DNA from: Tubulanus polymorphus
Lineage: Eukaryota > Nemertea > Palaeonemertea > Tubulaniformes > Tubulanidae
Direction: 5' to 3'
Assembly (NCBI RefSeq): GCF_964204645.1
Contig: NC_134034.1
Location: 5,327,414-5,391,413 of the forward strand
DNA length: 64,000 bases
Position numbers and translations under genes: made by a program. The notes beneath the pieces were generated by a model, which was given only the letters and a program-made list of their open reading frames with translations, was not told where the DNA came from and did no database searches. Below are positions 34,170 to 43,997 of this stretch, piece by piece (position 1 is the first letter of the stretch; the number at the start of each line of letters is the position of its first letter).

Positions 34170-35350
34170 GCACTTTAGGCACTGCAGGCTATCCTCGGGG
34201 GAAATCGAATTTCACCATCTAGAATATGGAATCGCCTCTTCCAAACTCCAAATGTCCTTTCAATGAGGCACCTAGTCTTTTTGTGCGCAACATCATACCT
34301 TGACTATGAATCTTTTAGTGCCTGAAAACTGATAAAACCTATAGTGCATGTTTACTGATTCATCAGAGATAGGCAAAAAGTGTCTAAGTGCCTGTACACT
34401 GATTCATCAGTGGTCATTTTTGAAACGACTGTACTAGATTGTGCTAAATATGTTAAATGATTTTGACCTGGATTTTAAACAGTCATTGAGCAGGAGTGAG
34501 TGAAAGGACATTGACTTAGAAGGTAGTTTAGAAAATGATTTTCACTCAAGTTATAATGACGATTCAGACACAGTGAGGAAATTGACGATAACTGAGTACA
34601 TCAAACCTTCCCCAGGACCCCCAGACCTTGCTGGGGACGAGTAGTAGGGGGCGCTGTTGATGACGACCCCCAAGAGCTGGATGGTTGTAATTTCTCGAAA
34701 ATTAAATGACTAAATTATGTTATACTAAGTATCTATGAAGTTTTCTTCATTGTGAATCTTTATAAATGATACAATTTTAAAGATTTTTCCCTAAGAATTT
34801 ACATGAAAATTTCCATGTCTTTTGGATGTTTTCAGTTTCAAACTAATTTTCACAACTTCGTCAACAATAGGGTGATCTCCAAGATTCATTCACAGGAATG
34901 AAGCCAATGTCCGATGTTTTCTATTGCGGCTATTTCCTCTTTAAATTTATCCTTTGTCTCTGTTTGATTTTTTTAGATGAATGTAAAAAGTATACGGAAA
35001 TTCTCCAGGATAGTAATTTTAGAGTCGGGCCTAATTAAGGTTCTTCTACACATGGTAGAATAAAAAAAAATGCCAAAGGTAGTTAGTGACTAGGTGCGGT
35101 TTACAAGCATACCCTCTGTCTCCTAAAAGCCCACCATCTCCAACAAATCCACGATGATTCATTTCAAGGTGTCTAAAATTTTATTTTTCATTAGACTAGC
35201 ATGTGCCTTTAAAATGTATTTAGTCTTTAGGCATAGATGACATCAACCATGGATCCCTTCAATGGCCTACTTGCCAAGTGCAGAGTTGTTGAATATGTGC
35301 GCATCATTTGTAGAACCTGGCCAATTGCTAACGATGTTCAAAAATTTACC
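34170..35350 (-). pseudogene. PIF/Harbinger transposase remnant
   Basis: Reading the minus strand, 35350 to about 35040 gives FLNIVSNWPGSTNDAHIFNN and SALGK, then (shifted) a GLLGDRGY-like block and a Leu-rich stretch. These match the DDE_Tnp_4 core of Harbinger transposases (NIVxRWPGSxHDxxIFxxS, LLGDxGY), including the catalytic Asp positions. A lower block at about 34310-34190 reads KKTRCLIERTFGVWKRRF, then ILDGEIRFPPRIAC, the region with the catalytic Glu (IERxFGxxKxRF). About 500 bases of unrelated DNA (34340-34880), including two TGATTCATCAG repeats, separate the blocks. Many stops; dead. Confidence 0.8.
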
Positions 35351-36099
35351 TAATTTTCACAAAGAATAATTGGTTTAAATTATTTCAACCGGTGAATTCA
35401 TTAGTAGTGAAAAGTGTCATTGAAAATATATTTGTTTTAAGAATTCTAAAAAGATTGCAATTGCAAAAGAAAATTTCTTTGATATTGCAGTGTCAATTAA
35501 TGATAAATGCCATTCTTAGTAACGGCTCTTGGCCAAATTGAGTATTCCCTAAATATTAATATCGTTTAAGCTTGAGCAGAGACACCGCAGTAGACACCGC
35601 TGTAGTTTTATAGAAACGTATCAATGTATAACCAGGGAAGTGTGATGAGATGGAATACGGACGCTATTGTGCAGCTCTTGTCGAATGTGCGTTGTAATTG
35701 CCCTAAAGCCGACAACGGTTCGTCGGCGAGCGCTTTGTTACGTAACGCGCCGATAAGCGATAACCAGCGAGATCGGGAATCTCCGTAATAATTCAGTTGT
35801 TTCCGAATATCGGTTTTTCATCCCATAATAAACTTACATAAAAATTCCTCTGTAAACTGGTTAAACTCAACACCTGATTTCCCCTCATCAATTTTAGTCG
35901 ATCAACTTGTATTCACAATTGTCTTAAATTTAAGTACCCCCTAGTTTGTCTCTTAACTGCTTCTCTTTAATCTGTTTTAGCGTGTAACTGTTTCTACGTT
36001 AATTTTCCTTTAGTTTGTATCATCTCTGATTACTTGAATTAGTCTCTTTGTCTCTGGATTGTATATATCTCTCATAATTTCTGTAGTATTCATTATTTC

Positions 36100-36215
36100 T
36101 GAAGATGACTATTAGGACATAGACGAAACGTTGAATAAACTACTAACATTTTTGGACTTTTTCGTTATCATTGTGCGATTCTCTCTACATCGCTTCAGAC
36201 GGATATAGTGTTTTA
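36100..36215 (+). repeat. Dispersed short repeat, copy 3 (inside the TIR element)
   Basis: Contains CTGAAGATGACTATTAGGAC, CGAAACGTTGAATAAACTAC, TTGGACTTTTTC and GTGCGATTCTCTC as in the copy at 29036-29208. It ends about 35 bases before the first ATG of the plus-strand transposon gene. Confidence 0.7.
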
Positions 36216-36250
36216 TCAATCGTGATATCGGTTCTTTCCGCTGTATTAAA

Positions 36251-36865
36251 ATGGCAACGGTTGTCAACGAAATTATAAATGATGACGATTTTGACGAACT
36301 ATTCTTTGATAGTGACGAATTGGTTCAGATCGATACGGAAATATTACGGGAATCCTCTGGATCAGGATCAACTAATTCGGCCGATTCTAGTGAGTGTTAT
36401 TCCTTTTGAATCAATGTAATATCGGAATAGTTTCCACCTAATTGCAGGCACTTTATTCTTTCCTTTTCTTTTTCATATAGGTACTTCTCAGGCTCAGCTG
36501 ACCAGAGACTGCGATCTGAACACGAGAAAACACACATACAGGTATTTTTTACATTTATTTTTATAATCAATACAATCCTTTTAGGTTATAAAATAATAAA
36601 CGAATACAGAAAATAATATATAAACATAATATAAAAAATCCAGATAAGTACATGTTAAAATAATAATCATTATTATTATTTTCGCAGGAACACTATATAT
36701 TTGGAAAAGGCTATGACTGAAGTGATTAACCATCGAGTATTTAAATTCAGTTCAAATGGAATGGCAGCAGTACATTATGGAAAATCGATCGATAAAATTT
36801 TGACTTCAAATACGTCGCCGTCCAGACTTGGAATTAACCAGTGGTTTACATGTCCATTGTTTTAA
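36251..36865 (+). CDS. Three-exon gene of the TIR transposon, 125 aa, unknown function
   Basis: Exon 1 36251-36389 (ATG after AAA), donor GTGAGT; exon 2 36481-36541 after CATATAG, donor GTATTT; exon 3 36688-36865 after TTTTCGCAG, stop TAA. The exon lengths 139, 61 and 178 add to 378 bases, an exact open frame. The protein begins MATVVNEIINDDDFDELFF, with an acidic, Ser-rich N-terminal half. The C-terminal half is basic/aromatic (YLEKAMTEVINHRVFKF). No domain recognised. The last ~20 codons lie antisense to the minus-strand gene, so the true C-terminus may have been lost by an internal deletion near 36800. Convergent two-gene layout recalls RAG1-like/RAG2-like pairs in ProtoRAG (known), but nothing here looks like RAG2. 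Confidence 0.6.
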
Positions 36866-37084
36866 TTTGATAGTCACAGGGACAGTTTTTTTAACGTTTT
36901 CGTTCTTACGCCATTTTTGTAATTTGACACGACACATATAACAGATATATATCGGGTACTGTTCAGCATCATCATCAAAATCAATGTTGAACAACTCCTT
37001 CACATGGCTTTTGAAATTATTTTTATCGATAGGACGACGATCCGGAGGTTTCGCATTTTTTCCACACAATCGACAAAGATCCAT
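36806..37084 (-). CDS. Zinc-binding protein resembling the N-terminal region of RAG1
   Basis: The ATG at 37084-37082 follows an acceptor-like TTCTTGTTTTTAG, so an upstream noncoding exon is possible. The 92-residue protein begins MDLCRLCGKN (C-x2-C). It continues KELFNIDFDDDAEQYP, then IYICYMCRVKLQKW (second C-x2-C near residues 51-54), then VTIKLKQWTC. The order LCRxCG...FxID...P..(F/I)C..C...L and the following V-T/I-x-W segment resemble the Cys-rich N-terminal part of vertebrate RAG1. That part is known to occur in transposon proteins of molluscs and other invertebrates (the N-RAG-TP group). Insect ZAD fingers share the CxxC...CxxC layout and are an alternative. It lacks any catalytic core: either a real small protein or a truncated transposase. 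Confidence 0.6.
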   Translation of the reverse strand: MDLCRLCGKNAKPPDRRPIDKNNFKSHVKELFNIDFDDDAEQYPIYICYMCRVKLQKWRKNENVKKTVPVTIKLKQWTCKPLVNSKSGRRRI

Positions 37085-37793
37085 GACTAAAAACAAGAAA
37101 AGGTTATTAAATGAGATTGCTGATGCTATTTAGGCAACTTGGTTTATATGGGGGACAATAACTTGTAGGCCTAATGTAAGCGTTATTAAGTAACATTATT
37201 ATGTAGTAAATACACATTTTAAAGATCATACTTCGTGTATATGTTTGTGTCGTAACATAGCAACATGACGTCAGAAACAAAAGCTGCGCGAGTCTGGGCC
37301 GAAATATTTGACATCTTCAAGGCCCAAATAACGCTAAACCCGGAATCGGAACGAACTGGCAAAAACATATGTTTAACACATAAAAACAGACTTTAATCAC
37401 AATATAAATACTTAATGTTCCGATACCGGGTTTCGGAGATATAGAAGGATAAAAATACATACCTTTTTGGACAAATTTTTCGAGAAATTGTTGAATTTCA
37501 ACCGATTTTCTAAAGAAAAATATGTGTATACACAGCCACTTCCACGTTGTTCAATGAACTGCAGTGCGCATGCGTAGTATCGATCGCAGAACATTTATCG
37601 GGCTAAAACTATTGCGGGTTGTTCTGCGACCAAATCAAAGTTGATGTTGACTGGTGTTCAGCTGGTAACACACACTCGATAAGCGTAGCTTACTGCTGTT
37701 GCGGTAACCTTTGATGTACGGGCTGAATTGAATAGCCTACATCCGGCAATTAAAAGCGTCCGTATTCCATCTCATCACACTTCCCTGGTATAA

Positions 37794-39618
37794 CTAAGAC
37801 GATTTATTTACCATTACTATTGCATATAGCTTGAAGGTTTATCGATAGATATGACTTGCGGTTGATGTAGGCAGTCATTTTGCACTCGGCCTTCGTTTGC
37901 GGTTGCGAGTCCCATCTATGCACCGGTATGAGAATTTCCAGCGGATCCGCGGTTTCCAGCGGATTTCGGTGTATTGAAAAATATCATTTTCCATATAGTC
38001 CAAAAATGATGTATCAGTCGGCTGATCCGTTGCGATTGGTAATCGGGTGAACCGTAAAAGTGTTCAGCGCCAATTTTACTTGTCGCGACTGACTTTGTTT
38101 CAACTACGATGTGTAGGTATTTTATCGATCGGGTTGAAGACACAAGCGCGTGGCAACAACAGTAATGTATATAGGCCTACTACTGTTGCTGCGTGCGTAC
38201 GTGGCGAACACCTTCAGGTATTATACGCTGTGTGATGATTTTTAGTGAGCTTCATCAGCGCATTTAATCCGCAAATTTTCAGGGCTCGACCCGTAATGCA
38301 TGAGATGCTCATAACCATCGAATGAGGATGTGCCAGATTGGAAATAGCCAATGCCATTACCTTCCAAAATATGATAGCCATTCGAGATCGTTTTAAGTGC
38401 TCGGAAAACGCTTTTAATTTCTAAAATTTTCATGGGGGAGGGCCCCCAAAAACGTATAAATGTTCATACAAAGATTTTTCGAATGACCGCTAATGCAAGC
38501 ATCCAATGAAGGTAAAAGAAAATTAAAATAATTTTCAAAATAATTTTCAAAAACGTGAAAGTGTTTTATTGTGAAATTTTAATTATGTCAATAAAGAATG
38601 AAATAAATTAGCATCAGCACTATGTCGCGCATGAATACCAATTTCAAGAATGATCCTGCACGCTCGACCAAGGTTGGTTTGGGCTGCTGAAATAACAAAA
38701 CCGATTAAATAAACTCATTAAACAAAGAAAACGACAACCGACATAGCCAATACACGAAAGGAACCTAGATTTTATTACTGCATTAAAATGTGTGTATATA
38801 TCAGAGCCCAAGAAAGTTTCTAATGAAAGTTATCGACTCCCCAAGCAAGTTATCAAACCATGGGATAGCAATATGGGCTTGCAAGCCTGCAACCCCATAA
38901 AAATGTTTTTTTTTCTCAAAATTAAATTCCATTACTAATTAAGGCGGGATTTTAAAAAATGAAACTATTTTTGGAGGTAGTCATGGGATTATGATATCCG
39001 AATATTGTCTATTTGCTGCCCTCATTCGTAACAAACACCGCCATTCTTGCAAGTGACACTATTTACTGACGAACCCGACCAATATATCCATTAGGAGAAT
39101 CATTGTTCACCGCGTTCTTTTTGTGTGGCACGTCCAAAGATGATGTGGATGTGGAAAAAAATTATGAATGTTTGTATTCATTTCCATATCTATGCTTAAG
39201 AATAAGGGGGCGGCGGGAAAAAGTAAAATTAAGTTTTCCCTTTTATACCTAGAATCGGAAAAACCTCGGATCCGTAATCCAACCAATAATAAAAAATCGG
39301 CCTCGATTTACTCTCTGCCGGAAGGGACTCTGGTGTTAGATCTTATCCATCGGATTACTTCACTCGTAAAACCACTCTGGTCAACAGAATGTTTTGTGAA
39401 CAGAATTCAAACAGATATTGTACCCGTTCGTTATATTCCTCGGCTTAAATGTCATAGAGGATAGTTCTTTGTATAGGCCTAAATAATTCTACCACCAAAT
39501 CAACTAATGATAACATTTTCGCTTCTTGTCAGTGAACTGTGCACATAAATCCTGTGGTCCTCACGTGTGTGTCTTGAAAACAAAACAAGAACAATCAGAT
39601 CCCATCAACTATATTCTC
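37794..39618. other. No supported gene
   Basis: Noncoding between the TIR transposon and the GPCR. The minus frame 38242-38433 and plus frame 39168-39464 are open but not recognisable. Confidence 0.4.
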
Positions 39619-40590
39619 CTAGAGCAAAAACAACAATTTTGTACGTTCTCTAAACTTCCTACTGTACACATAATAAAATATACCGTTAAGAGATGAATTT
39701 AGGGCTTGGAAAATATCACTAGCGAGTAATACCGGCCAAGTGGCAGACCAGGGGAAATGAAGTCTTAAAACATTGAATAACATACCAGGGCTTACAGTCA
39801 CCATGAATATAATGGATGCCACCAGCACCATGGTATGTGCAGTTCCATCTTGTTTGTGTTGTTTGGCATTGGCACCAGTCAATTGTTTCCTATTCTGAGC
39901 ATGGATCCGAAGTTTGATTATCATAATCATATTAAATATAGGAACGAGAGTGAATGGCAAATATGACGTAAAAATAGCTACTAATAAATACGAATACCTG
40001 GGTGGAGTATAAATTGTCTTCGAATCACGGACAGTGAGGCCGTATGTACATATCTTGTTAACGTACACTACAATTCGGTCTTGTGCTCGATATGAAGTAA
40101 CCCCACTCCATGCGAGAATCCAAACCGCTGAGAATAAACAACAATGTTTCACATTCCAATATCTTTTAGCTTTAAGCGGGAAACAAATATTAAATGCTCG
40201 ATCGAATGTTACCAACAAGGTCAAACTGTTGCGAATATCAGAACTCCATTTTCCAATGACGTTGCCCGCCATATAAAATTCAGGAGCTCCCAAACCTCCA
40301 TGTAGATAGGCTCCAATGTCTCCATGGCGAATAAGTCTCAGAAGCCAAGTTAGATGGTTAAACATTATGATTGCGAAGCAACAGATGATGTCTGAAATAG
40401 CCAGTAACAATAAAGTGAAATGCGAGGTCGAGGAAATGTTCGTTTTATGAAGTTGATAAAGCACCTTTATAGTAATTGAGTTGGTAATAAGGCCAATCCA
40501 TGCGATCGGTCCTATCAACGTCGTTGCAACGAGCTTCCAAACTACGCGATCGCGGGTAAGGCATATTTTCGCAATAGTCGCGTTCAACAT
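39619..40590 (-). CDS. Class A (rhodopsin-like) G protein-coupled receptor, intronless, 323 aa
   Basis: A plasma-membrane seven-helix receptor that would signal through G proteins; the ligand is unknown. Helices fall near residues 19-46, 55-80, 105-131, 148-167, 198-226, 251-278 and 286-310. Class A landmarks: Asn37 in TM1, Asp67 in TM2 (LLLAISD), a DRA triplet at 130-132 in place of DRY, Trp157 in TM4, and NGIFY at 302-306 in place of NPxxY. Asn3 in MLNATI is a possible glycosylation site. A Cys occurs in the second extracellular loop (KICTYG), but I see no partner Cys at the start of TM3. The TM6 CWxP motif is absent (TVSPGM). The single-exon frame has no defects. It fits invertebrate orphan peptide-receptor-like or chemosensory-type receptors; no finer name is justified. 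Confidence 0.88.
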   Translation of the reverse strand: MLNATIAKICLTRDRVVWKLVATTLIGPIAWIGLITNSITIKVLYQLHKTNISSTSHFTLLLLAISDIICCFAIIMFNHLTWLLRLIRHGDIGAYLHGGLGAPEFYMAGNVIGKWSSDIRNSLTLLVTFDRAFNICFPLKAKRYWNVKHCCLFSAVWILAWSGVTSYRAQDRIVVYVNKICTYGLTVRDSKTIYTPPRYSYLLVAIFTSYLPFTLVPIFNMIMIIKLRIHAQNRKQLTGANAKQHKQDGTAHTMVLVASIIFMVTVSPGMLFNVLRLHFPWSATWPVLLASDIFQALNSSLNGIFYYVYSRKFRERTKLLFLL

Positions 40591-40599
40591 ATTTCAAGT

Positions 40600-42044
40600 A
40601 GATTTGTTGGCGCAGATAAAGACAATGAGTCACAGTCGATACTGCGCGTTTGTCAAATTACACCTTCAGCAATAGTCGACTATAGCTGTGTGGTAAGACG
40701 ATGTACAATCAAATTACATTCCTACGTATATGATGACACGCCAGAAGCAGTGACGCTCCTCAAAACCATGCAGAGTGAGATACCATCCAATCAGTACGTT
40801 TGCACATAACTTTCAACGGTGGGTTTCAGGGCATGTATACAGCACTTCGTAATAATTTCTTGAATATGTCAGATATAAACACGAAATCAGAATTTTCCAA
40901 AGCAAAAGATGTTCGTAGAATATATCTAATTTTACACGTATAGCGATATATCGATCAATTAATTACCTATGCGTTCTCTATTTCCGAGTACGAAGTTATC
41001 CGTTCTATATTTTAGTACAGTGGCCTGGAATGATTTGGTTACATATGCACTGCCCTTGTTGTCATTTCCAGGTAGTTAAGATCCTCTGTCGTGCCAGGGT
41101 ACAGTAGTTTTAGACACAAATACGTAAGACATTCAAGAAACAAATATCATTTACTAAGTTATAGATATGTTAATGGCTTCCTGCGTAAGCCACAATAGTG
41201 ATGCATGTTCTTTGCCACAAGTGGAATCCTTGAAATGGTTGAACGCCGAGTCCTCATGCATTAGAAGCAGAATCCATTGGAAATGTGTGAAATGTTTGTA
41301 TGGAACTAAAATGACACGAATGAAACTCACATCAAACGTTGTCTAAACACCGAGTTAGTTGGACCTACTATCTCAAATCTCGGGTCGGAATCTGGTCAGT
41401 ATGTCAAGTCTAGTGAATAAGTCATACATTTGATAGTAAAAAAGCCAGAAGAGATGGGACAATCTTCTAACAACTGCAAGAAAATGAGGCAATAGAACAC
41501 AACAAGGAGTTGAGAAAAACTGTTATCAGGAAATGCTGCATACATTACTGAGCGTACACTTTTGGTTGCATCAGCACTCAAAATATCAGTAAAAGAGAGT
41601 GGAATAACGGCCTATTAGTTTATTCCATGAAATTAGTGATAGATTTGGAGGAATGATGCAACATTCACTTGCCCAGTTTATAGTATCCGCAACCACTTAT
41701 TGGAAGCTACCACATGCGTAGAATCGAAGAGCAACAAACACTTGGAGTATGGAAGGAATGGCATGGTTTCTCCAGGTACGAGGTTGGAGGTCATCAGTGA
41801 GATCAGTGATGAAAATAATGCCTTCTCTGTCGAAACGAAATCTTTGGTATATCTCTCGATCATCATAGATATCCATGGGATTTTCACGGTCACGAAATAT
41901 TCATTGCCTTGGTACAACGTGTTGTAGTGCCTCTACTTCGAGCAGCCAAGCAATAATGAGCCATTTTATGGCATCGACACCATACACACTAGGATTTAAG
42001 GACTAAATGCTCACTTATCTCAACAGAAAAGGTACCTTAAAGTT
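40600..42044. other. No supported gene; includes upstream region of the GPCR
   Basis: No promoter element is clear. Overlapping frames at 41678-41927 on both strands are unrecognised. Confidence 0.4.
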
Positions 42045-43307
42045 GGCTGTTCGAATATCACGGATACCGGATACCGGACACCTAAATACCGGATACCGGA
42101 TTCTCGAGATTGCGGAGTATATAGCGCATCGGGTCTAACGGTCAGCGGTAAACGGCAGTTCGTGTGATATCAAGTAGAAGAATAAAAGGCCTAGATTATT
42201 TTCATAATACATCGGTATATGCTTTTCAAGTACAGTAGCATACAAATGTTACCGGTATAGACAATTCAATACAGATTTATTGCTTCCGAGTAATAACACG
42301 ATTACATACGACAGACACGGTAACAAACAGTGGACAGAAAATATTTTTTATCATTCTGCCAATTTGAACGGATTACCGAATAGACCGTTACCGTTTTGGG
42401 CAGAGCTACTATACAATACAAAATATCTTTATCATTCAATTTCACGAAGAAGGCCATTTTAATAAAGTTAAGCGTTATTGACGATCTATATTTTCATGAT
42501 CTTTAGAATCAAATTTAACATCAGGGTAAATAGTCATTTAGAGAAATGGTAGGTACCGGTATACGACGAATTGATTTTTGAAGGTTATACCAAAACAATT
42601 GGTGTCCAGGGGTGTTGATTTTCGACGATCGTCATGGACTCAATTTCATTTTTTAGGGACATCGTGATTGAGAATGAAATGTAGACATATCGTCCAATAA
42701 ATAGAATATACCGAATATTCTCCTCCATAAAATACGAAAACGAATTTTAATTCTTTGTTTGTAAATACTTGTATTTCATTGGTGTTCAGGTCAACTATTC
42801 CATCGTAAATCAACAAATACAAAATGTAGAGATCTTTAAAACAAACTTTATTAGAAGAAACGTTAGAACTGCCAGACTCGCTTATGGCTTTCTAACTTGA
42901 GATATAGGGCCTAGCAGTACTCAGCCCTATTAACGAAAGGATTTTACAGAAAAACCAAATAGGGCCACCAATACATATCCATCATCAGTGAAGTGAGAAA
43001 ATAAAAAATGAATATAACGTTTAACTTCACCTAACCAAAGAACAACAGTATTCAGAAAGAAATATGCATAATATTGAGATCGATGATGACACTAAAAACG
43101 TGAAAGCAGGCTGTAATCAGGCTAGCATAAAGACAAATAAGTTGGTTAGCCTCTGTAACAATTTGACAAATAAATTGTATGTCGCGGCAGTACTACTTAC
43201 AACAGCACGGAAACGACTCATTAGACCCGATGCGCTATATACTCCGCAATCTCGAGTATCCGGTATCCGGTATTTAGGTGTCCGGTATCCGTGATATTCG
43301 AACAGCC
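42045..43307. mobile_element. MULE-like non-autonomous transposon: ~90-bp TIRs, 9-bp target duplication
   Basis: The left end begins GGCTGTTCGAATATCACGG. The right end, read inward, gives the same and continues complementary through ATACCGGACACCTAAATACC and GCGGAGTATATAGCGCATC to GGGTCTAA, i.e. 42045-42138 against 43221-43307. The left arm has one extra 7-base copy of GGATACC. CTTAAAGTT lies directly outside both ends (42036-42044 and 43308-43316). Long TIRs with 9-bp duplications are characteristic of Mutator-like elements. No transposase inside; small ORFs reflect the TIR sequence. Confidence 0.92.
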
Positions 43308-43316
43308 CTTAAAGTT

Positions 43317-43987
43317 AAGGAATTTTTCAGGAACAATTTTTATCTTAAGACACTTTATGCATACCGCTTATTTTAAGGATATACTCTGAGCAAGAATTTA
43401 AGGAAATTCTTAATATTTAGGGAATTTTTTATCCTCAAGATGCTTTATGCATACCGGGCCAGGTGTTCCTATTAATGGGAGTTTTTGTTTATAGCGTGAT
43501 AAATGCGGCTCACTTAAAGCGTCTACGAAATCCGAGAGCACATATTGTTCGTGAAATTCCATCTTTTGTAGTAGAAATTGTATAGGCCTTTGTACGTATG
43601 TATACCGTGAAAGTGTCCCGTCCAACATGGCGGCCACATGTGTTACTATAGGCAACAGTCACGTGATCGAAAACTCTGTATTGGTATTGACTTTATGGTA
43701 CATAAGTCAAGCGTTCTTCGACTTCAACTGAAAATTGTTGTTCATTTGCAGTAAATTTTGGGAGTTGCATTTGGATTTGTGCCTAATAACTTTAACAAAT
43801 TGGATCACAAATTTCTTCATAGTCATATAAACAGTATGAATTCGATGAATCACAGTAATTAGGCATAGTTTACTGTACATCAAACTCGTAGGCAAAACTG
43901 AAACTTAATTTCATCGATGCTTGTCAGACCATCATTTCAAACGAAATAAATGTCTACAAATGAATACAGGCAATGAAAATATTCTGA
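43317..43987. other. No supported gene; direct repeat of CTTTATGCATACCG
   Basis: Near 43350-43367 and 43441-43457 similar phrases recur: TTTTTATC(T/C)T(A/C)AGA followed by CTTTATGCATACCG. The MULE-like element inserted beside them, so this is probably an older repeat. Confidence 0.45.
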
Positions 43988-43997
43988 ATTTCATTAG

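Larger units (their letters stand above)
35632..37788. mobile_element. 2,157-bp DNA transposon: 34-bp perfect TIRs, TATAA target duplication, two convergent genes
   Basis: The left end 35632-35665 begins CCAGGGAAGTGTGATGAG and continues to ACGGACGCT. The right end 37755-37788 is its exact reverse complement over 34 bases. TATAA lies directly outside both ends (35627-35631 and 37789-37793). Perfect TIRs and target duplication suggest recent movement. Inside are a three-exon plus-strand gene (36251-36865) and a minus-strand ORF (36806-37084) that converge and overlap by about 60 bases. Five-base duplications are known for Transib and RAG-like transposons. A copy of a dispersed repeat (36100-36215) lies just before the plus-strand gene. 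Confidence 0.92.

Noticed and set aside
36806-37084. ZAD-type zinc finger of an insect-style regulator
   Set aside because: Kept as an alternative only: the CxxC pairs fit, but the FNID...P..IC..C block and its place inside a TIR element fit the RAG1 N-terminal-like group better.
38242-38433. Minus-strand 63-aa ORF
   Set aside because: No recognised motif, no splice or promoter context; not supportable as a gene.
43064-43294. Plus-strand ORF near the right end of the MULE-like element
   Set aside because: Its second half is the TIR itself; no recognisable protein.
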